From Maricurvus nonylphenolicus (GTDB taxonomy: Bacteria; Pseudomonadota; Gammaproteobacteria; Pseudomonadales; Cellvibrionaceae), in the NCBI RefSeq assembly GCF_042854845.1, contig NZ_AP031498.1, positions 5,560,927 to 5,624,926 on the forward strand: a DNA stretch of 64,000 nt, given 5' to 3'. The number at the start of each line of letters is the position of its first letter. Within the stretch, counting starts at the first letter, position 1. The position numbers and the translations under genes are program-made. Under the pieces are notes generated by a model. That model was not told the origin of the DNA. It saw nothing but the letters and a program-made list of their open reading frames with translations, and did no database searches. Below, one piece after another: positions 45,504-54,682 of this stretch.

Positions 45504-46862
45504 TTACTTCTTTTCTGGCTTGGGCCAGTTATCAATATTGCGCTGTTTACCTCGCGCCACCGCCAGTTGGTTAGCCTCAACGTCTTTGGCCACGGTTGAA
45601 CCGGCGCCAACGGTAGCACCGGCACCAATTTTAACCGGTGCAACCAAAGAGCTATTCGAACCAATAAAGGCACCATCACCAATTTCGGTTTTCGACTTGT
45701 TAACGCCATCGTAATTACAAGTAATGGTACCGGCACCAATATTAGCGCCTTCACCTATTTCGGCATCACCGATATAGGTCAGATGATTAACTTTACTGCC
45801 CACACCAATATTGGCTTTCTTGGTTTCAACAAAGTTACCAATTTTTGCTTTGCTCGAAAGATTGGTTCCCGGGCGCAAGCGGGCAAAAGGACCAATATCA
45901 CATTGGTCGGCAACAACGGCATCTTCCAGCACACTGTTGGCTTTGATAACGGTATTATCGCCAATACGGCTGTTGGTAATCACACAGTTGGGGCCAATTT
46001 TGACGTTATCGCCCAGTTTAACATCGCCTTCAAACACACAGTTGATATCAATCTCGACATCACTGCCAGCACTCAAACTGCCGCGGCAGTCGAAGCGACT
46101 CGGGTCAATCAGAGTCACCCCTTCAACCATTAACTGTTCGGCCAAGTGCTGTTGATAGTAACGCTCCAACTCTGCCTGTTGTTGACGGTTGTTAACACCC
46201 AGAACTTCCATCTCGGAATCCGGGTTAACGGTATTAATCACGATGCCTTCACTCTGTGCCAGGGCGATGACATCAGTGAGATAGTATTCTTGCTGGGCAT
46301 TATCGCTGGAGAGCTGTGGCAACCAACGCTGAAGATCAGCATTACGCATGGCCATCACTCCGGTGTTAACCTCATTGATGGTTAACTGCTCTGGATTGGC
46401 ATCTTTCTGCTCAACAATGGCGGTTACCAAACCATCGGGATTGCGAACAATACGTCCGTAACCAGTAGGGTCTTCCAGCTTAACCGTTAATAAGCCCATA
46501 GCACCTTCGGCCACAGTATCAACTAGCTGTTCCAGAGTGCTGGATTTAATCAATGGCACATCGCCATAGAGGATCAAGACAGTAGCATCATCGCGTAGGG
46601 AAGGGGCGGCCTGCTGAACAGCATGGCCAGTACCCAATTGTTCAGTTTGCATCACAAACTGTACATCATCACCGGCTAAACGCTGCTCAACCAATTCTGC
46701 GCCATGACCAATTACCACATGCAATTGAGCATCATCAAATGAGCGAGCGGTATCGAGTACATGGCCAAGAAGAGGGCGGCCTGCGACAGGGTGAAGGACT
46801 TTGGGTAAATTGGACTTCATGCGGGTGCCTTTACCCGCTGCCAGCACCACGATATCAAGCAT
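45504..46862 (-). CDS. glmU: Bifunctional GlmU (GlcN-1-P acetyltransferase / GlcNAc-1-P uridylyltransferase)
   Basis: 452 residues from ATG at 46862 (MLDIVVLAAGKGTRMKS); 10 extra in-frame codons upstream lack family support. The N-terminal Rossmann-like uridylyltransferase covers 1-230, with LAAGKGTRMKSNLPKVLHP. The C-terminal left-handed beta helix of hexapeptide repeats covers about 250-440 (RLRPGTNLSSKAKIGNFVE, IGEGANIGAGTITCNYDGVNK). Makes UDP-GlcNAc from the GlmS-GlmM product. It is separated from the atp operon by a terminator and from glmS by 45 nt. Confidence 0.97.
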   Translation of the reverse strand: MLDIVVLAAGKGTRMKSNLPKVLHPVAGRPLLGHVLDTARSFDDAQLHVVIGHGAELVEQRLAGDDVQFVMQTEQLGTGHAVQQAAPSLRDDATVLILYGDVPLIKSSTLEQLVDTVAEGAMGLLTVKLEDPTGYGRIVRNPDGLVTAIVEQKDANPEQLTINEVNTGVMAMRNADLQRWLPQLSSDNAQQEYYLTDVIALAQSEGIVINTVNPDSEMEVLGVNNRQQQAELERYYQQHLAEQLMVEGVTLIDPSRFDCRGSLSAGSDVEIDINCVFEGDVKLGDNVKIGPNCVITNSRIGDNTVIKANSVLEDAVVADQCDIGPFARLRPGTNLSSKAKIGNFVETKKANIGVGSKVNHLTYIGDAEIGEGANIGAGTITCNYDGVNKSKTEIGDGAFIGSNSSLVAPVKIGAGATVGAGSTVAKDVEANQLAVARGKQRNIDNWPKPEKK

Positions 46863-46894
46863 AGAAGTGACCTGATCCTTGTAAGTCTGCAAAT

Positions 46895-46926
46895 AAAAAA
46901 AGGGCAGCTAATGCTACCCTTTTTTA
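46895..46926 (-). terminator. Intrinsic terminator of the atp operon
   Basis: AAAAAAAGGGCAGC, TAAT loop, GCTACCCTTTTTT with one C/A mismatch, 55 nt after the atpC stop and just upstream of glmU. A/T tracts flank both sides. The AGCTAATGCT core is the same as in the yidC terminator at 61111-61136. Confidence 0.85.
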
Positions 46927-46980
46927 GGTTGAGATGCTGCTAATTCCTGAACATTTTCAGAAGTTAGTATTCACTCAAAC

Positions 46981-47403
46981 TTATTTTCTCATGTTGCGCA
47001 TAGCCTGAATGGTGCGCAATTGAGCTGCAGCTTCAGCCAACTGAGCCGCTGCACGAGAGTAGTCAATTTCGCCACTCTGGTTGTGCAATGCTTGTTCAGC
47101 TTCTTTCTTGGCCTCGAGGGCTGCCGCCTCATCCATATCATCGGCACGCAGGGCAGTATCTGCCAGAACGCTTACATGGTAGGGCTGAACCTCCAGGTAA
47201 CCGCCGGAAATATAGTAAACCTCTTCCTCGCCATCTTGCTTGATAACGCGAATTGGGCCAGGCTGCAGACCAGTCAGTAATGGGGCGTGGCCGTAGCCAA
47301 TACCTACATCACCTTCGGAACCTGCGGCAATCACCATTTCGACCAGGCCGGAAAAGATTTCTTCTTCTGCGCTGACGATGTCACAGTGAACAGTCATAGC
47401 CAT
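46981..47403 (-). CDS. atpC: ATP synthase F1 subunit epsilon
   Basis: 140 residues; central-stalk subunit that couples rotation and can inhibit ATP hydrolysis. An N-terminal beta sandwich has VHCDIVSAEEEIFSGLVEMV and GSEGDVGIGYGHAPLLTGLQPG, then two C-terminal helices (EAALEAKKEAEQAL, AAAQLRTIQAMRNMRK). Last gene of atpIBEFHAGDC, 113 nt after atpD. Confidence 0.97.
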   Translation of the reverse strand: MAMTVHCDIVSAEEEIFSGLVEMVIAAGSEGDVGIGYGHAPLLTGLQPGPIRVIKQDGEEEVYYISGGYLEVQPYHVSVLADTALRADDMDEAAALEAKKEAEQALHNQSGEIDYSRAAAQLAEAAAQLRTIQAMRNMRK

Positions 47404-47516
47404 TTGCTTTTGCCTCTCGGAGGATCGATTAACGGCTTTTCTCGTTAAAGAGTCAAGTCGCTAATCGACGGCTGTATTCATCATAGGGCTGAGTGAATCA
47501 CCCAACCCTAAGACAC

Positions 47517-48914
47517 TTACATGTTCTTGGCTTTCTCGACAGCTTCGTCGATGGAACCAACCATGTAGAACGCCTGCTCTGGCAGATCGTCGTAGTCACC
47601 AGTCAGCAGGCCTTTAAAGCCAGCCAACGTGTCTTTCAGTGATACGTACTTACCTGGAGAACCGGTGAATACTTCAGCAACGTGGAAAGGCTGAGACAGG
47701 AAACGCTCAATCTTACGAGCACGGTTAACAGTCTGCTTATCTTCTTCAGACAGTTCGTCCATACCCAGAATCGCGATGATGTCTTTCAGCTCTTTGTAGC
47801 GCTGCAGTACAGTCTGTACACCACGGGCAATGTCGTAATGCTCTTGACCGATGATCAGAGGATCCAGCTGACGTGAAGTAGAGTCCAGAGGATCAATTGC
47901 TGGGTAAATACCCTTAGAAGCAATGTCACGGCTCAGTACAACAGTGGAGTCCAAGTGAGCAAAGGTGGTTGCTGGAGATGGGTCAGTCAAGTCATCCGCA
48001 GGTACGTATACCGCCTGAACCGAGGTAATAGAACCGGTTTTGGTGGAGGTAATACGCTCTTGCAGAGCACCCATTTCTTCAGCCAGAGTTGGCTGATAAC
48101 CTACCGCAGAAGGCATACGACCCAGCAGTGCAGATACCTCGGTACCCGCCAGGGTGTAACGGTAAATGTTGTCAACGAACAGCAGTACGTCTTTACCTTC
48201 GTCACGGAACTTCTCAGCCATAGTCAGGCCGGTCAGTGCAACACGCAGACGGTTACCGGGGGGCTCATTCATCTGGCCGTAAACCATGGCAACCTTGGAC
48301 TCTGCTGGATTCTCAACGTTTACAACGCCAGCTTCCTGCATCTCGTGGTAGAAGTCGTTACCTTCACGAGTACGCTCACCAACACCGGCAAATACTGAAA
48401 GACCAGAGTGTTTCAGTGCGATGTTGTTGATCAGCTCCATCATGTTTACGGTTTTACCTACACCGGCACCACCGAACAGACCAACTTTACCACCCTTGGC
48501 GAATGGGCAAACCAGGTCAATAACTTTAATGCCTGTTTCCAGCAGGTCAGCAGAAGCTGCCAGCTCGTCATAAGCAGGTGCTTTACGGTGAATTGGCATG
48601 CGCTCTTGCTCACCAATATCACCACACTCATCAATAGGGTTACCCAATACATCCATAATACGGCCCAAAGTCTCAGTACCAACAGGTACAGAAACTGGGG
48701 CATTGGTGTTCTCGACGGTTAAGCCACGGCTTATACCTTCCGAAGAACCCATCGCAATTGCGCGTACCACGCCGTCACCCAACTGCTGCTGAACTTCCAG
48801 GGTCAGGCCCTTGTCAGCGACGGTCAGTGCGTCGTAAACCTTAGGTACAGAGTCACGAGGGAATTCCACGTCGATAACGGCACCAATAATTTGTACGATA
48901 CGTCCGCTACTCAT
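47517..48914 (-). CDS. atpD: ATP synthase F1 subunit beta
   Basis: 465 residues; catalytic subunit. Walker A GGAGVGKTVNMMELI is near residue 150, catalytic Glu in AGVGERTREGNDFY, Walker B VLLFVDNIYRYT near 235, and the DELSEED motif near 380. The C-terminus reads MVGSIDEAVEKAKNM. The long plus-strand frames on top of this gene are shadows. It is 40 nt after atpG. Confidence 0.99.
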   Translation of the reverse strand: MSSGRIVQIIGAVIDVEFPRDSVPKVYDALTVADKGLTLEVQQQLGDGVVRAIAMGSSEGISRGLTVENTNAPVSVPVGTETLGRIMDVLGNPIDECGDIGEQERMPIHRKAPAYDELAASADLLETGIKVIDLVCPFAKGGKVGLFGGAGVGKTVNMMELINNIALKHSGLSVFAGVGERTREGNDFYHEMQEAGVVNVENPAESKVAMVYGQMNEPPGNRLRVALTGLTMAEKFRDEGKDVLLFVDNIYRYTLAGTEVSALLGRMPSAVGYQPTLAEEMGALQERITSTKTGSITSVQAVYVPADDLTDPSPATTFAHLDSTVVLSRDIASKGIYPAIDPLDSTSRQLDPLIIGQEHYDIARGVQTVLQRYKELKDIIAILGMDELSEEDKQTVNRARKIERFLSQPFHVAEVFTGSPGKYVSLKDTLAGFKGLLTGDYDDLPEQAFYMVGSIDEAVEKAKNM

Positions 48915-48954
48915 TTCCGGATCCTCAATTACAAAGTTATAAATTCAAAAAACG

Positions 48955-49815
48955 TTAAACCGCTGCGGCGCCACTTACGATCTCGGACAGCTCTTGTGTA
49001 ATAGCCGCCTGACGAGCCTTGTTGTACACAAGCTCCAGATCGTCGATCAGGTCACCCGCGTTATCGGTTGCGTTCTTCATCGCAATCATCCGCGCGGCCT
49101 GCTCACATGCACCGTTTTCAACAACAGCCTGGTATACCTGAGACTCAATATAACGAGTCAAAAGACCTTCGAGCAGAGTTTCAGCGTCTGGCTCGTACAG
49201 GTAATCCCACGTGTGTTTCAGTTTTTCGTCTTCGTCCGCTTGCAGAGGCAACAGCTGATTTACGAACGGTGCTTGAGTCATGGTATTCACGAACTCATTA
49301 CCCGTCAGGTACAGCTTGTCGATTTTGCCTTCCGCGTAAGCGTCCAACATAATTTTTACACTGCCGATCAAATCAGCAACGCTGGGTTCTTCACCCAAGT
49401 CACGCACTGCAGCTACTACATTGCCACCGTAACTGTTAAAGAAGGCTGCGGCTTTGGCACCGATCAAACACAGATCGATTTCAACGCCCTGATCACTCCA
49501 CGCCTGCATGGATTTGATAGCGGCCTTGAACATGTTGACGTTCAAACCACCACACAAACCACGGTCTGTGGATACCAGGACAAAGCCTACACGCTTCACC
49601 TCGCGCTCTTGCAAGTACAGGTGCTTATATTCTGGGTTGGCACTGGCAAGATGACCTACAACCGAACGAATACGTTGGGCGTAGGGCTTACCAAGCTGCA
49701 TGCGGTCTTGTGCTTTACGCATTTTACTCGCCGCCACCATTTCCATGGCGCTGGTGATTTTCTGCGTAGATTTAATACTCGATATCTGAGTACGAATTTC
49801 TTTTCCGCCTGCCAT
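48955..49815 (-). CDS. atpG: ATP synthase F1 subunit gamma
   Basis: 286 residues; rotor shaft. N-terminal coiled coil GKEIRTQISSIKSTQKITSAMEMVAASKMRKAQ and C-terminal coiled coil ENGACEQAARMIAMKNATDNAGDLIDDLELVYNKARQAAITQELSEI are visible, with the central Rossmann-like part STDRGLCGGLN. Usual length. It lies between atpA and atpD. Confidence 0.98.
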   Translation of the reverse strand: MAGGKEIRTQISSIKSTQKITSAMEMVAASKMRKAQDRMQLGKPYAQRIRSVVGHLASANPEYKHLYLQEREVKRVGFVLVSTDRGLCGGLNVNMFKAAIKSMQAWSDQGVEIDLCLIGAKAAAFFNSYGGNVVAAVRDLGEEPSVADLIGSVKIMLDAYAEGKIDKLYLTGNEFVNTMTQAPFVNQLLPLQADEDEKLKHTWDYLYEPDAETLLEGLLTRYIESQVYQAVVENGACEQAARMIAMKNATDNAGDLIDDLELVYNKARQAAITQELSEIVSGAAAV

Positions 49816-49893
49816 ACCGGCCCCCGAACAAATTCTGTTTCATTTACGAGGTTTGGCTAACCAAACCTCGATTCAACATTTACCTTCAGCTTA

Positions 49894-51438
49894 TTAAAAA
49901 GTCTGAGTGGATTTGAACTTGTCCAGAGCAGCTTTGAAGCCGGCCTCAATTTCACCGTTGTAATCACCGGTTTCATTGATTTTCTTCATCAGATCAGCGT
50001 TTTCGCTGTTCATGAAAGAAAGCAGGGAAGCTTCGAAGTCACCGAGTTTGGCAACCGCAACGTCTTTCAAGTAGCCTTCGTTCGCTGCGTACAGAACAAC
50101 ACCCATCTCTGCAGTAGACAGAGGAGCGTATTGCTTCTGCTTCATCAGCTCAGTTACGCGCTCACCGTGATCCAGCTGGGCTTTGGTAGCCTCATCCAGG
50201 TCGGAAGCAAACTGAGAGAAAGCCGCCAGCTCGCGGTACTGTGCCAGAGCGGTACGAATACCACCGGACAGTTTCTTAATAATCTTGGTCTGTGCAGAAC
50301 CACCAACACGAGAAACCGAAATACCGGCGTTCATTGCAGGACGGATGCCGGCGTTGAACAGGTCAGTTTCCAGGAAGATCTGACCATCGGTAATGGAGAT
50401 CACGTTGGTTGGTACGAATGCAGATACGTCACCAGCCTGGGTTTCAATGATAGGCAGGGCGGTCAAAGAACCGGTTTTGCCTTTCACTTCACCGTTGGTG
50501 AACTTCTCAACGTACTCAGCGTTAACGCGAGAAGCACGCTCCAGCAGACGTGAGTGCAGGTAGAAAACATCACCTGGGTAAGCTTCACGGCCTGGTGGAC
50601 GACGCAGCAGCAGGGAGATCTGACGGTAAGCCCAAGCTTGCTTGGTCAGGTCGTCTTGTACGATCAGGGCATCTTGACCGCGGTCACGGAAGTACTCACC
50701 CATGGTGGTACCGGCGAACGGAGCCAGGAACTGCATCGCAGCTGGGTCAGAAGCAGTAGCGGCAACAATAATGGTGTGATCCATTGCGCCGTGCTCTTCC
50801 AGTTTGCGCACAACAGCAGCAATAGAAGATGCTTTCTGGCCTACAGCAACGTAGACACATTTAATGCCAGTGCCTTTCTGGTTGATGATGGCATCAACGG
50901 CAATAGCGGTTTTACCGGTCTGACGGTCACCAATGATCAGCTCACGCTGACCACGACCCACAGGTACCATGGAGTCAACGGCTTTCAGACCGAATTGTAC
51001 TGGCTGGTCAACACCTTGACGGGCAATTACGCCTGGGGCGATTTTTTCTACCGCGTCAGTTTGTTTGGTGCCGATTGGACCTTTACCGTCGATTGGATTA
51101 CCCAGTGCGTCTACAACGCGACCCAGCAGTTCCTCACCAACAGGTACTTCCAGAATACGGCCAGTACACTTACAGGTTTGACCTTCGGCAACACTTTCGT
51201 ATTCGCCGAGAACAACCGCACCTACGGAATCTTGTTCCAGGTTAAGTGCCATACCATAGACACCACCTTCAAACTCGATCATCTCACCGTACATAACGTC
51301 GGCCAGACCGTGGATACGAATAATACCGTCAGTTACAGAAACGACGGTGCCCTCGTTTTGGGCTTCAGTCTTCACTTCGAGGCTGTCGATGCGAGACTTG
51401 ATAATTTCACTGATTTCAGAAGGATTCAGTTGCTGCAT
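49894..51438 (-). CDS. atpA: ATP synthase F1 subunit alpha
   Basis: 514 residues; non-catalytic nucleotide-binding subunit. Walker A GDRQTGKTAIAVDAI is near 169. The ASDPAAMQFLAPFAG block, the ISLLLRRPPGREAYPGDVFYLHSRLLERA signature and the arginine-finger region SVSRVGGSAQTK are all present. A 307-residue plus-strand reading frame antisense to it is a codon-phase shadow. It starts 35 nt after atpH. Confidence 0.99.
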   Translation of the reverse strand: MQQLNPSEISEIIKSRIDSLEVKTEAQNEGTVVSVTDGIIRIHGLADVMYGEMIEFEGGVYGMALNLEQDSVGAVVLGEYESVAEGQTCKCTGRILEVPVGEELLGRVVDALGNPIDGKGPIGTKQTDAVEKIAPGVIARQGVDQPVQFGLKAVDSMVPVGRGQRELIIGDRQTGKTAIAVDAIINQKGTGIKCVYVAVGQKASSIAAVVRKLEEHGAMDHTIIVAATASDPAAMQFLAPFAGTTMGEYFRDRGQDALIVQDDLTKQAWAYRQISLLLRRPPGREAYPGDVFYLHSRLLERASRVNAEYVEKFTNGEVKGKTGSLTALPIIETQAGDVSAFVPTNVISITDGQIFLETDLFNAGIRPAMNAGISVSRVGGSAQTKIIKKLSGGIRTALAQYRELAAFSQFASDLDEATKAQLDHGERVTELMKQKQYAPLSTAEMGVVLYAANEGYLKDVAVAKLGDFEASLLSFMNSENADLMKKINETGDYNGEIEAGFKAALDKFKSTQTF

Positions 51439-51473
51439 GCTCTGTTCCTCAATTCCTCTCTGGCAGCGCCAGA

Positions 51474-52010
51474 TTAGGAGTTCATTGCTTCGGCGAGTTT
51501 AGCCAGGCGGCCTCGTACCGAACCGTCAATTACTGTGTCGCCAGCGCGTACTAAAACGCCGCCTAACAGGCTCTGATCTACAGAGCTGGACACATTTACA
51601 TTGCGATCCAATTTGGCGCTGAGTGCCTTCGCCACTTTGTCTTGCAGGTCGCCGGACAACTCAAAGGCGGAAGTAATTTCCACATCAACAGATTTTTCCT
51701 GCTGAGCTTTAAAGCCTTCGAATAACTGTTGTACGTGCGGCAGCAGAACCAAACGGTTGTTATTAGCCAGATTCTTAACGAAGTTCTGACCACCAGCATC
51801 CAACTCATCACCACACACATCAGCAAAAGATTGACCTTTTGCATCGGTGGTCAGGTTGGGCGCTGCCAACAATTGTTTTACTGCGTCCTGCTGTGCCACT
51901 TGGGCAGCCAAAGCCAACATCTCTGACCATTTGGCCAGAGAGTCAGCAGCGAGTGCGTACTCAAACGCGGCTTTGGCGTAAGGCCGTGCCAACGTTGCAA
52001 GTTCTGCCAT
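51474..52010 (-). CDS. atpH: ATP synthase F1 subunit delta
   Basis: 178 residues; joins the peripheral stalk to the alpha3beta3 head. The helical N-terminal domain starts ATLARPYAKAAFEYALA; the C-terminal part contains VEITSAFELSGDLQDKVAKAL and GGVLVRAGDTVIDGSVRGRL, the family signature. Gaps to atpF and atpA are 12 and 35 nt. Confidence 0.98.
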   Translation of the reverse strand: MAELATLARPYAKAAFEYALAADSLAKWSEMLALAAQVAQQDAVKQLLAAPNLTTDAKGQSFADVCGDELDAGGQNFVKNLANNNRLVLLPHVQQLFEGFKAQQEKSVDVEITSAFELSGDLQDKVAKALSAKLDRNVNVSSSVDQSLLGGVLVRAGDTVIDGSVRGRLAKLAEAMNS

Positions 52011-52022
52011 GATTCACCTCGC

Positions 52023-52493
52023 TTAAAGCTGAGTAGCTAATTTATTAACCAACTCGTCGTGTGCTTGCTGATTGATCTCAGCTTCCAGTACTTGCTGGGC
52101 ACCAGCCAGGGCCAGAGCGGCAACCTTGCCACGCAATTCTTCTTTCGCGCGGTTGGCTTCCTGCTCAATGTCGGACTGCGCTTTGGCGAGCAGACGATCA
52201 CCTTCAGCACGAGCCTGATCTTTGGCTTCTTCAACGATTTGATTGGCGCGCTTATTGGCAGCGTCGATGATAGTGGCAGCCTCTTCCTTCGCTTCGCGAA
52301 GTTGTTGAGTGGCTTTTTTCTGAGCCAGCTCAAGGTCTTTATCTGCACGATCAGCGGCTTCTAAGCCATCAGCAATTTTCTTTTCACGCTCTTCCATAAT
52401 GGAAATCAGCGCCGGCCACACAAACTTCATGCAGAACAAAATGAACACAATGAAGGTAAGTGATTGACCGATTAGAGTCAGGTTGATATTCAC
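52023..52493 (-). CDS. atpF: ATP synthase F0 subunit b
   Basis: 156 residues. A single N-terminal membrane helix (about 5-27, ending CMKFVWPALISIMEERE) is followed by a long charged, Ala/Lys/Glu-rich coiled coil forming the peripheral stalk. Usual length; only one b-type subunit is present, so this is a b2 homodimer type. Confidence 0.98.
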   Translation of the reverse strand: MNINLTLIGQSLTFIVFILFCMKFVWPALISIMEEREKKIADGLEAADRADKDLELAQKKATQQLREAKEEAATIIDAANKRANQIVEEAKDQARAEGDRLLAKAQSDIEQEANRAKEELRGKVAALALAGAQQVLEAEINQQAHDELVNKLATQL

Positions 52494-52544
52494 ACCAACA
52501 CCTCTTGCTTAGTTAATTTGAAAGTCAAAGCAAAGGGGTCGTGA

Positions 52545-52793
52545 TTAACCAGCCAGACCTGGTGCAACAACGAAGATCAGGTACATGCCGATACCAACAC
52601 CGATCATTGGAACCGCATCCAACAGACCAGCCATCAGGAACATTTTACCTTGCAGGGCAGGACCTTGCTCAGGCTGACGAGCAGAACCTTCCAGCAGCTT
52701 GCCACCCAGAGTACCAAAACCGATCGCAGTACCCAGAGCGCCCAAACCGATCAGCAGAGCAGCCGCAACGTATACCAAACCAAGTGCTTCCAT
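52545..52793 (-). CDS. atpE: ATP synthase F0 subunit c
   Basis: 82 residues forming a two-helix hairpin. Helix 1 is Gly/Ala-rich (ALLIGLGALGTAIGFGTLGGKLLEG) with polar loop ARQPEQ, and helix 2 has the ion-carrying Asp in MAGLLDAVPMIGVGIGMY. The lack of the extra Na+-coordinating pattern suggests proton coupling. Confidence 0.98.
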   Translation of the reverse strand: MEALGLVYVAAALLIGLGALGTAIGFGTLGGKLLEGSARQPEQGPALQGKMFLMAGLLDAVPMIGVGIGMYLIFVVAPGLAG

Positions 52794-52877
52794 TGTTTTC
52801 TCCTAGATAAAAATTAAGAAGTTAAAGTTAAGTTAAAGTTAAAAAGGTAAATCTAAAAATCTTGTCGTATAAGGTGA

Positions 52878-53795
52878 TCAGTGATCTTCTTCAACGTCGT
52901 GCGCCATGGCCATATAAACCGTGGTCAGTACCATGAAGACGAACGCCTGCAGGGTAATTACCAGGATGTGGAACACAGCCCAGGCCCATTGCAGAACACC
53001 ACCAAACAAGCCCATTACCAGACCAGCACTGAACATCAGGGCGATCAGGATAAAGATCATTTCACCGGCATACAGGTTACCGAACAAACGCAGACCCAGA
53101 GAGATAGGCTTAGCGATCAGAGATACGGTTTCCAGAACCAGGTTTACAGGCACCAACAGTGGGAAGTCGATGTACCACTTGCCACTGTGGAAAGGGTGCA
53201 TGGTCAGCTCTTTTAAGAAGCCGATCAGACCTTTTTGCTTGATACTGAAGATGATCATTAATGCGAATACCGTGAAGGCCATGCCCAGGGTCGCATTAGG
53301 ATCAGTGGTTGGTACCACTTTAAAGAAGAAGTGCGGGTCGCCAGTCACCTTGGTCGCCGCCCACGGAAGCCAGTCTACAGGGACCAGATCCATCAGGTTC
53401 ATCAGGAACACCCAGGTGAAGATGGTCAGCGCCATCGGGGCGATCAGCTTGTTTTTATGGTGGAAGATATCGTTAACGGTGTTGTTAACGAAGTCGACCA
53501 GCAGCTCAACAAAGCTTTGGAAACCGCTAGGTACGCCAGAGGTTGCCTTAGCAGCAACACGGGCGAACAGGAATGAGAAAAGAATACCCAGGCCCAGAGA
53601 CCAACCCAGAGTATCCAGGTGGAGAGCCATAAAACCCATATCCGCAGCCTCTTGCGAGGAATGCGCCAAGGTCCAGGTTTCTTGTTGCACAACACTGCCG
53701 TCGTAACGAACGTAGCCCTCTGGCAGCTTGCCATAGGTCAGGTTCTGAAGGTGGTGTTGGATATATTGAGTCGAGGTCTGACCTTCGCTTGCCAT
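52878..53795 (-). CDS. atpB: ATP synthase F0 subunit a
   Basis: 305 residues, some 35 longer than E. coli (271) mainly at the N-terminus, where a hydrophilic region precedes the first membrane helix. The key Arg is in ISLGLRLFGNLYAGEMIF near residue 238, with the partner region in the final helices (VFHILVITLQAFVFMVLTTVYMAMAHDVEEDH). Provides the proton half-channels. Confidence 0.97.
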   Translation of the reverse strand: MASEGQTSTQYIQHHLQNLTYGKLPEGYVRYDGSVVQQETWTLAHSSQEAADMGFMALHLDTLGWSLGLGILFSFLFARVAAKATSGVPSGFQSFVELLVDFVNNTVNDIFHHKNKLIAPMALTIFTWVFLMNLMDLVPVDWLPWAATKVTGDPHFFFKVVPTTDPNATLGMAFTVFALMIIFSIKQKGLIGFLKELTMHPFHSGKWYIDFPLLVPVNLVLETVSLIAKPISLGLRLFGNLYAGEMIFILIALMFSAGLVMGLFGGVLQWAWAVFHILVITLQAFVFMVLTTVYMAMAHDVEEDH

Positions 53796-53914
53796 AGTCT
53801 CTTCAAGTACCCTTACGTTTAAAGTTAAAAATTAAAAAGTCGTATAAAAACTCTGAAGATTTCTCAAATCTGCAAAGCGCTTATAGAACACTTCAATTCT
53901 CTGTTCATTCTGCC

Positions 53915-54286
53915 CTAGCGGCCAATCACCCTGGCTGCTACCACCACCTGAATCACGGTTAAGGCGATATAGGTGATAAACACAGCGGCCACATTGATCG
54001 GTTTGAGCAGGACAAACACACCTGCAAAGCCCACCAGCGTCAGCATAAACTTGCCGGTTTCTCCCATTTTGAAAGCATGGGTAATCAACCGGGCTGCGCG
54101 GGCGCCTCGATAACGGAATGCGTAAGCGGAAAAGTAGAGGTTCGGAATCACAGACAGCAAGCCTCCCGCGAGGGTCGACTTCGCCAGGACAGGGTCAAGC
54201 CACCATAAGCCGACTACCAAAGGTAGCAGCACTCCCAGTTGTACCACGGGAATACGATGGACAGGAGGTTTGGGGATACTCGTCAT
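53915..54286 (-). CDS. atpI: ATP synthase accessory protein AtpI
   Basis: 123 residues from ATG at 54286 (MTSIPKPPVHRIPVVQLGVLL). The frame is open to 54511 but the upstream 75 codons are Cys/Arg-rich and not AtpI-like. It has four hydrophobic segments; the family helps assembly of the c-ring. Features: GGLLSVIPNLYFSAYAFRYRGARAA and MGETGKFMLTLVGF. First gene of the atp operon, 119 nt before atpB. Confidence 0.9.
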   Translation of the reverse strand: MTSIPKPPVHRIPVVQLGVLLPLVVGLWWLDPVLAKSTLAGGLLSVIPNLYFSAYAFRYRGARAARLITHAFKMGETGKFMLTLVGFAGVFVLLKPINVAAVFITYIALTVIQVVVAARVIGR

Positions 54287-54682
54287 GGTCACTTCACCGG
54301 TAACCTTTAACGCTAATCTAGGAGCTGAGACATCTTTCTTTGCCTGGCTGAAAAAACAACCAGCAATACCTCTGCAGCCTTCCTCGACTAACCGATCCCG
54401 CCGTTTACTCTGCCTTCGACAGCTCTTACAGGCTGTCACTAAATCTCTGTTTGAATCTCTGCACCGATACGCCCGTTTTGCGAGGATTTTTTGTGGCAGT
54501 TTTGACCACAAAATCGACCGACAATTGGGCGACGCGAATTATAGGGGCTATACCCTGTCTATTCAACCGAAATTCAACCAAAACCCGCGCGAAGGCCAGA
54601 GTTTTTCTGGCTTCGGGTGTAAGTAGGGACTTTACACCCGAATCCCATATTTAGTGGAAATTCAGGAGAGGGACACTATATA
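54287..54682. other. Leader/promoter region upstream of atpI
   Basis: About 400 bp between parB and atpI. It must hold the atp promoter. A direct repeat ATTCAACC lies at 54561-54568 and 54572-54579 (GGTTGAAT on the minus strand), followed on the minus strand by TATAGC; I could not assign a firm -35/-10. The region also has the parB hairpin. Confidence 0.4.
54612..54642 (-). terminator. Hairpin after parB
   Basis: TTCGGGTGTAA (54612-54622) and TTACACCCGAA (54632-54642), an 11-bp perfect stem, 40 nt past the parB stop. The U tract is poor (GCCAGAAAAAC), so strength is uncertain. Confidence 0.55.

Noticed and set aside
50554..51477. 307-residue plus-strand reading frame antisense to atpA
   Set aside because: It is in a mirrored codon phase of a highly conserved gene, with no domain resemblance; a shadow. 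Similar frames over atpG (48994-49860), atpB (52921-53706) and pstS (27837-28745) were rejected for the same reason.
53915..54511. 198-residue AtpI
   Set aside because: The first 75 codons are Cys/Arg-rich and unlike AtpI; ATG at 54286 gives the normal protein.
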